A DNA stretch of 64,000 nucleotides from Ehretia macrophylla. Its lineage: Eukaryota; Streptophyta; Magnoliopsida; Boraginales; Ehretiaceae. Shown in pieces: positions 57,807-64,000 of this stretch (positions within the stretch are counted from its first letter, which is position 1; every line of letters starts with the position of its first letter). The notes under the pieces are model-generated. The model was not told the origin of the DNA, searched no databases, and saw nothing but the letters and a program-made list of their open reading frames with translations. Location: positions 5,709,501 through 5,773,500 of the forward strand of contig CM075765.1 of NCBI GenBank assembly GCA_037974665.1. Direction: 5' to 3'. A program made the position numbers and the translations under genes.

Positions 57807-57912
57807 TAGTTAACTATAACACTTCCCTATTCTGGTATTGAAGGTCTTAAACTACACTTGTGTGTTGAACACTAGAGTCTTTGGCAATAGGGCAATAGCC
57901 GTTAAAGAGCGA

Positions 57913-58135
57913 CTGAAAGGCGCAGTAAGTCCCACAGTAAGTCCAGTTGTGACCAGTATATCCACCATGGCTGACTTTCCCTTGCCAGAACAAGAAGTTG
58001 TTGCTAACAACTCTGAAGTCACTTCCTTTGATCCTTCCGCATCTCACTATGAGGTAGACATAACCCAAACACCTCCATCTACCAAACCAGTAGAACTTTT
58101 CAAACTCTCTCTGTTAAACCCATACTCATATTACC
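57913..58135 (+). pseudogene. EPRV movement protein N-terminal part, copy M
   Basis: This corresponds to residues 1-74 of copy C. The start codon is lost (CTG), and the frame is open upstream to 57838 because the stop preceding the ATG in other copies (TGA) is CGA here. It ends at the solo LTR with TTACC duplicated. Confidence 0.8.
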
Positions 58136-60637
58136 TGTAACGCCCCGATCCCTCACGAGACCGGAGGCTCTAATAACCATGCTATTCTCAACCCAATACC
58201 AAACCCGGTCACAAAATTTTAGGGGAAAAACGGACAGAGTTTCCCCTGTACTATGGACATTCTGAAAACCTGTAAATTCTCAAATAAGGTAACTACAAGG
58301 TAAACAAACTTTTCATGGCTAAATATTTAAAGATTCACGGCCATCCGAGCCTTGAAGCAAACAACAGTTCCAAAACCACACAAGCATACAAGTAACTTGT
58401 TTATAATATAGTCTAATAACCATGCCATTCTAGGATAACATTAAAACATACTTAGAGATAAAACATTCTACACTAAGCCATTCACTCCCAAGCATGCAAA
58501 GCAACTAGAAATAGAAATATAAGTTATTACAAGCCATAGAATTACCACTGCTACTACATTATCAGACTTCCAGCTTACATATTACTCAAATACATACATG
58601 AGCTTTAAGGCCCCAAAATAGATTATACATAGGACAACAAATTCTTCACATAGCAACCAGAAAGCACATCCACCTCAGACAAATATCACACATCAGCTAA
58701 GGCAACTCCACCAACTGTGCCACCTGAAACATGTTAGCGAGGTATGAGCAACCACTGTTGCCCAGTGAGGGATATAGTCCCGGGGCATGCAATGCAACAG
58801 ATAATACAGTTATACAACAATATCACTTAGACAATTTAAGAAGCAATGATAACATAAGTAACCACACATTTAAAAGGATACATTTCACACAATCCCCTAT
58901 ACACCAATCTTCACTGGTCTTCATTCACGATCCACGAACCACGAGCACGATCACGATAAGCCGGCATAACCCCAATCACTCCAGTGGGTGTACTCCGGAT
59001 GTACCCCGAATCCTACGACCCAACATCCCCTGGCAATCTCCGGACCAGGCGAATGAGGGAATAGGGCACGGAGTTTGAATATCCACCGGCAAGCCCTCTG
59101 CCGCCCAGCCGATATTCAACACATCCGCCCCTGACACTATGGTTGCGCAACCACGATGCAATGCACTTAACGATGGCAAGTTAATAGCAATAATATAAGC
59201 ATTAACACATATGAGGATCAACAAAGTAGGTTGACCTCGAGGCAATTAGCATAGAAGCAATTATAGAAGCTAATAAGCAGTTTACAAAGGAACATATACA
59301 AAGTAAGCATAGAATCATACCAAAAGCTCCAAATCAACTTGAAACCACATATAAACACTTAAGGAGTCATGCCATGGGTTTAGAAGTGTGAGTCAACCGA
59401 AATTGCACCTAAACCCCTTTGTTTTTCAAACTATTTCTCTTCCAAACCAAGGTTAATGATTCCATTTTCAAAGGAAACTCTCCCAACCTTCTAACTAACC
59501 CTCAAGGTACCCTCTCAACCATCTAACTCATTCAAATGGCTGTGATTACCCCGAAAGCCCCAAATTCCCTCTTATGGCTTTAAACTACACATATGATGTC
59601 CGGGCTTCAAACAAAGGATATCAAGGCTTCTATAGCACCTAGGTAGCCTAAGAATACTAGAATTGAAGCCCGAATCCACCCGGATTCGCATTAACCCCGA
59701 AAGCCCCAAATTAAAGTCGACTATTTTACATTTTATGCGATTTTAGGACAATGCAAGTGCACGGGGCTATTAGACTACCTTCACTAGTACCTAAGGCATC
59801 TATTAGAAGCATTGAATCAAGTTAAAACGCGCGATTTCACAAAACCCTAAAATTCCCGTCACTATTCACCCTAAAAATCAAACTAACGATTCTAACCGTT
59901 TGAAAAGCGAAACGATGGCTTAAAAGTGTTCCCTAGCATTCATATACATGGTATAATAGCATAGATAAGCTTTGCAATAGCATTTGATAACATTTTCAAC
60001 AAATCAAGAAAAATGTAACATTTTAGATATGCATAAAAAGTCATGAAAACCCTCACCAATTGCGCGTAGGAACTCTCGAGAGGCTAGCAAACACCCTAAA
60101 CTACTTGCTCCTAGCTTGGCTTGGCTTGGCTTGAAGATTTGATGAGCAAAATCCTCTCATTCTCCTCCAATACTATTCTCGGATTTGCTACAGTGTTTTC
60201 AGCATGCTCTTTTTTGTTTTTTTTGTTTTGCTAAGTTATGAGCTAATGTGTGTGTTGTGTTCGTTATATATTAAATGGGGCTAAGTTGCTTGCTTAAATG
60301 GTTCACTAAATGCGCTTAGTTAGCTTAAAACGAGCCTAGATAGTAAAATGAATGCTAGCTAATTCATTCCCTAAGTTATGTTACGTAACACTATTCATTC
60401 AACTACAAAAATTATTTTCTAAACGAGCTCTTCTATCGCCTCTAGCTCAATTGCATATTTTTCCCACTACTTTAACAATTAATATGATTTAATAAAAATA
60501 CTAATTAACTAATAGAATGCAGTTTAAAAAATGGAGTGAATAGTAATTTAAGAAGACAATTAATAAGGCATAGAAAGAGGTGCGCAAATAAAGGATGCAA
60601 CAGTAATTGAATGCATGGCTAAATCTCGGACGTCACA
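58136..60637 (-). mobile_element. Solo LTR (2.5 kb) inside EPRV copy M
   Basis: Its plus-strand ends are TGTAACGCCCC and CGTCACA. A perfect 5-base duplication TTACC flanks it (58131-58135 and 60638-60642). It is homologous to the reverse complement of 4233-6744. It contains no coding domain; open frames such as 58731-59078 are chance. No internal retroelement part remains, so it arose by LTR-LTR recombination after the virus had integrated. Confidence 0.9.
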
Positions 60638-61919
60638 TTACCAAACTTTCCAACTCACACAAAAGTTCAAATCTCTATTATCTATCAAACCAGCAGCCCT
60701 TACAGCCGTGTACAAATCCTCTACAGTCTCTGTACAATCCGTATCTTCTTCTTGCTTAGAAACCTATCTCCCCATACTTTCTGAACCTGATCTCCGTAGA
60801 TATGGACAGAAAGGTTACAAAGGTTTACACCTTGAAGCCATTCGTCTAGCCTTACAACTTAGTTTCCTTGTCGAAAAAAATGTTTCATGTCTAGTCTCTT
60901 TACTAGATAGCAGGTGGCATGAGTTTGATGATGCACTCACCTGTGTCGTCGAAGCAGGTCTTCACAATGGCCATGTTCTTATCCAGGTTGAACCAAACTT
61001 CACCCTTGATCTTTCATGTCCTACTCTTTCTCAAACTATACAGGTCCTTATCCAACTTTATGGAGCTGATATGAACCCAAATGAAACTGTTGTAGCACTC
61101 CATCATTCCATGACCTATAAAGTTCAAACCCATCTCTTTTCCATGGACCACAACTGTAAGCCTCGAGTCCACGTGTTAGGTGATAGTAATGTTACCCAAC
61201 CAAAGATCTACACCAAACATGAACTCACCTTCCCTCCTCGATGGAAAAATGATTATGAAATAAGCCATAACCGACCAATCATCCATGATTCACCAAGAAT
61301 CTCTAGACATCTTCTAGAACAAGGTCGTGTCGCCATATCATTTCCAACAGAATCCCAACCAGCTGAACCATGTGAAAAATGCCAACTTGCTGGACATCCT
61401 CAGTCAAGTCCACACTGTGTCAAAAAACCCTTTGCTACCAAATCTAGGTGCTCTAGATATATCTGTTCTGTTAATTTTCTTGAAGACATCTATTATACAG
61501 GAGAAGCCGACAATGCATATGTTGGTAAATGGCAAGTTACCAAGACCAGACCACAAGATGTTGGACAAATAGAGTCTGCAATCAATTGGAGCAACATGAA
61601 TACAAAAGCTCAGAATGATGTCATTCAAAAGATATGGTCAGATCTCAGGGAACATGTTGCATGGACAAAAGAAGCCCATGATCATCTCAGACAAGGTTGT
61701 TATGACCAATATAATGACCTCCACAAGGCTTTCCACATGAATCACAGATACCATCAGACAATTTCAATTAACTGGAAAAATCTCCAGAAAGCCACTCCAG
61801 TTCGGAACCCTTCCGAACAAGTTCGTTCTTGGAACACTGTCAATATGATCAACTTAGAAAAATCTTCTTCAGAGAAACATTATCTTGATTCAGACGAGTT
61901 CAAGAGAAAAAGAGAATGA
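60638..61919 (+). pseudogene. EPRV movement protein, main part, copy M
   Basis: The frame resumes after the solo LTR and stays open to TGA 61917-61919. The 30K core has Leu-Leu-Asp-Ser-Arg-Trp (Thr to Ser) near 60901. The Cys cluster follows near 61371-61418. The closing TGA matches copies C and J. Confidence 0.83.
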
Positions 61920-63443
61920 CTTGCTGCAAAGCTCAAACAGCCGACTAAGCCAAAGAAGCAATCCTCTCATCCTTGGAAGCATAACCCAAAGCCAGATCAT
62001 GCAGTTTGGATACCAAGTAGAAATTGCAAAAAAGCTTATTGGGTTGATCTCACACCACCTCCACATTATCTCTCTAAAGAAAAAATAATCCCAACTGGGT
62101 GGGGTGATGAAGACGAGAAAGAATGTCCTAGTGAAATTTTCTCAGTCATTTCGTCCTTTGATTCATTTGATCCATTTGAAAATGATTCATCCTCTCAAAC
62201 GATTCCTCCATACAAAGGGCCAGTTCTTATGCAAACTCCTGTAACTCCGTTCTACACGGACACCACAAGAATACGTACACACAACCCTATACAAACTAAT
62301 CCTGATGATTCATAAGCAACCAGTGACGAAGAATAAACTTCCCAAGTAGGAGAACACCGAAACCAAACACAAGCACAAGTCCCACAGGTTCTACAACAAC
62401 AACCTCAAAGACAACAAAACATTGAAGGAAAAGTTTCCATCCTATATGCTCCAGATCACAAGCAATTCTGGAACATTGATGCAATTCCTCCTAATGACAG
62501 ACTCAAATATCTTGAGAAAATGGATGCATGGATAAATGGAGAATCTCTCCGAAATCCTACTCTTGAGATAAGAGATAACATTGACCGTCTTGTCGCTGCT
62601 TTTACAGGATCACTTCACAGTTGGTGGACAAGGATGCTGACAAAAAAAGAAAGACAAATCATCCTCACAGATGCAGATCCTATCCAGATGTTTCTAAGAT
62701 GTCTACGAACCATTTTCGTAGGACAAACAGCCTAGGAGATTGAGAAAGCTGAAAATGAGTTCTTACTCAACAAATGCTGTGATGTTGCAAAACTTGGATA
62801 ATACTATCTCAGACAGGAAGCACTGTATTTTATCTTTGGAAAAAATACAGAAACCATCAAGAAGTCGTTTGTCTTTAACATGCCACAACAATTTCCTGAA
62901 TTGCTCGAAACAGAGTTCAAACGGGCCAATATTGCAGATCTAAGACAGGTGAGTCTTGCTCACTTGTACCAGATGGCCAGAAAGCTCATTCAAGATCAGT
63001 GCGAGTCCAAACATCTTGGTAAACTTCTCAAAAGCAACGAGCAGAAAACAATGGATACCTTTTGCAGAAAAGATTTCCAAAAGTTTGGTTGTCATACTCA
63101 CATCTACTCTCCATGTTCGTGTCACAAATACAAGAGGAACAAACATCAGAAAAGGTTTCACAAGTCGAGAAAACCTTTCAAGAAGTTCAGATTTGTGAAG
63201 AAAAGAACAAAACCTTCCTCTTCCACTAAATGTTTTCTTTGTGGAAAGAAATGACATTTTGCAAAAGATTGTTACCTCAAAAAGTCCAAGAAGTTACCAG
63301 GCAAGCTTGTTCAGTTTATCTCAACTCAAAACTTTGATGACCAGCTATACACATGGACTTCCGAACCAGATCAAGCCATCCTTAACCTTGATACAGCTTC
63401 ATCCTCAGATCTCACCTCAGAATCCGAATCCTCTGATTCTTAA
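61920..63443 (+). pseudogene. EPRV linker and capsid, copy M
   Basis: The linker continues in the frame of the movement protein past TGA 61917. It contains the GT-like site at 62104-62105 where the short units break off. Stops at about 62311 (TAA) and 62335 (TAA) interrupt the acidic part. The capsid core has TAG 62733 and TAA 62799, and the zinc knuckle (63231-63272) carries TGA at 63252-63254. The acidic tail ends at TAA 63441. Confidence 0.82.
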
Positions 63444-63508
63444 CCAACTATCTCCATAGCCAAAATAAACAAAACCACTGAGCAACCAATCCTTACCACT
63501 TCCAAAGC

Positions 63509-64000
63509 TACCTTTACCCTAGGACAGATCTATAATTCATACATAAAGCTTGTTGTAAACCCTCCAGGATATGTTCCTATCACTGTTACTGTACTACTAG
63601 ACACGGGTTCATGTATTTCTTTCATGAAATCCAAGTGTCTTCCTCCTAAATTTTGGATATCCTTCAGAGCAACCTTTATCACTGCTTCTGGTAGTGGATT
63701 TGCAATTGAAGCACATTTTATGACCATTCCCATACACTTATCCCTAGATGTCTCAGTTTGACACAACTTTTACCAGTATGATCAATGCTGTGAAGACATT
63801 CTCTTAGGAATGGATTTCATCACCTTACTTGCTCTATTCTCATTTCAAATAGATGGTTTCCAATTCCTACATAATCAGTATACCCCTTGGGTATCCTTCC
63901 AGAAATTTCCCTCACAAGTTTCAGCCATTCAAGATAATGAATTTGCTAAAGAAAGAAGCCTTCTTCTTTCCTGTTGCGGTGATCTTCCAAACAAGTTTTG
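63509..64000 (+). pseudogene. EPRV protease and start of RT, copy M
   Basis: Asp-Thr-Gly-Ser codons at 63600-63611 and TGA at 63759-63761, the same as in copy A. The RT begins and is cut by the window edge. Confidence 0.8.

Larger units (their letters stand above)
57794..64000 (+). mobile_element. EPRV copy M, long unit split by a solo LTR and running off the window
   Basis: Leader, movement protein, linker, capsid and the start of the protease-RT region are present on the plus strand. The start ATG has become CTG (57913-57915). A 2.5 kb solo LTR interrupts the movement protein at 58136-60637. Stops TAG and TAA at the capsid (62733 and 62799) equal those at 124 and 190 in copy A. Confidence 0.88.

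Noticed and set aside
58731..59245. Overlapping frames of 115 and 89 codons on both strands
   Set aside because: They lie inside the solo LTR; the homologous part of the other solo LTR does not keep them open.

Overview
This 64 kb window is nuclear DNA from a flowering plant, most likely a dicot. It holds one spliced host gene in a bed of nested retroelements and many broken copies of one endogenous pararetrovirus (EPRV, Caulimoviridae-like). The plant origin follows from GT-AG and GC-AG introns, Ty1/copia and Ty3/gypsy LTR elements, MITEs, and viral units that carry a 30K-type movement protein but no integrase. I cannot name the species.

Layout. 1-2846: EPRV copy A (+; capsid, protease, RT, RNase H), cut where it meets a decayed copia fragment (2847-4232 and 6745-7040). 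That fragment is split by a 2.5 kb solo LTR (4233-6744). 7041-8891: AT-rich spacer. 8892-12479 (-): five-exon cysteine desulfurase-like gene with a 1-base frameshift in exon 2 and a Tourist-like MITE in intron 1. 12805-13961: DNA transposon with long inverted repeats. 13969-27149: EPRV block. A long unit C (-, 15697-22137), a short unit D (-, 22138-24547) and the 3' part of another long unit E (-) lie between two 1.9 kb inverted arms. 27150-31933 (-): 5' half of a copia element. 32198-34090 (-): Ty3/gypsy (Tat-like) gag and protease fragment. 34143-43080 (-): a second copia element with both LTRs, the 5' one truncated. 43081-64000: second EPRV block. Fragments G, H and J are on the minus strand; K, L and M follow head-to-head on the plus strand, and M is split by a second solo LTR (58136-60637) and runs off the end.

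The virus. One long unit spans about 6.44 kb from primer-binding site to primer-binding site. The order is: promoter with TATAAATA, a 17-codon leader ORF overlapping a tRNA-Met primer-binding site, movement protein, linker, capsid with CCHC zinc knuckle, aspartic protease, RT, RNase H, and a C-terminal domain of about 300 residues that I do not recognise. Every copy carries stops, frameshifts or deletions, and no intact viral gene set is present.

Main lead. Short 2.41 kb units (D and L) keep the promoter, leader and movement protein but lack everything from the linker to the last 19 codons. The junction is the same in both and can be read as removal of a roughly 4.1 kb GT...AG segment with the frame kept. 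The short units sit between long units in the same order in both blocks. This suggests an integrated spliced RNA or a propagated defective or second-component genome, later spread by duplication. The first and last 1.4 kb of the window are near-identical and share stop codons, so the locus itself has been duplicated.
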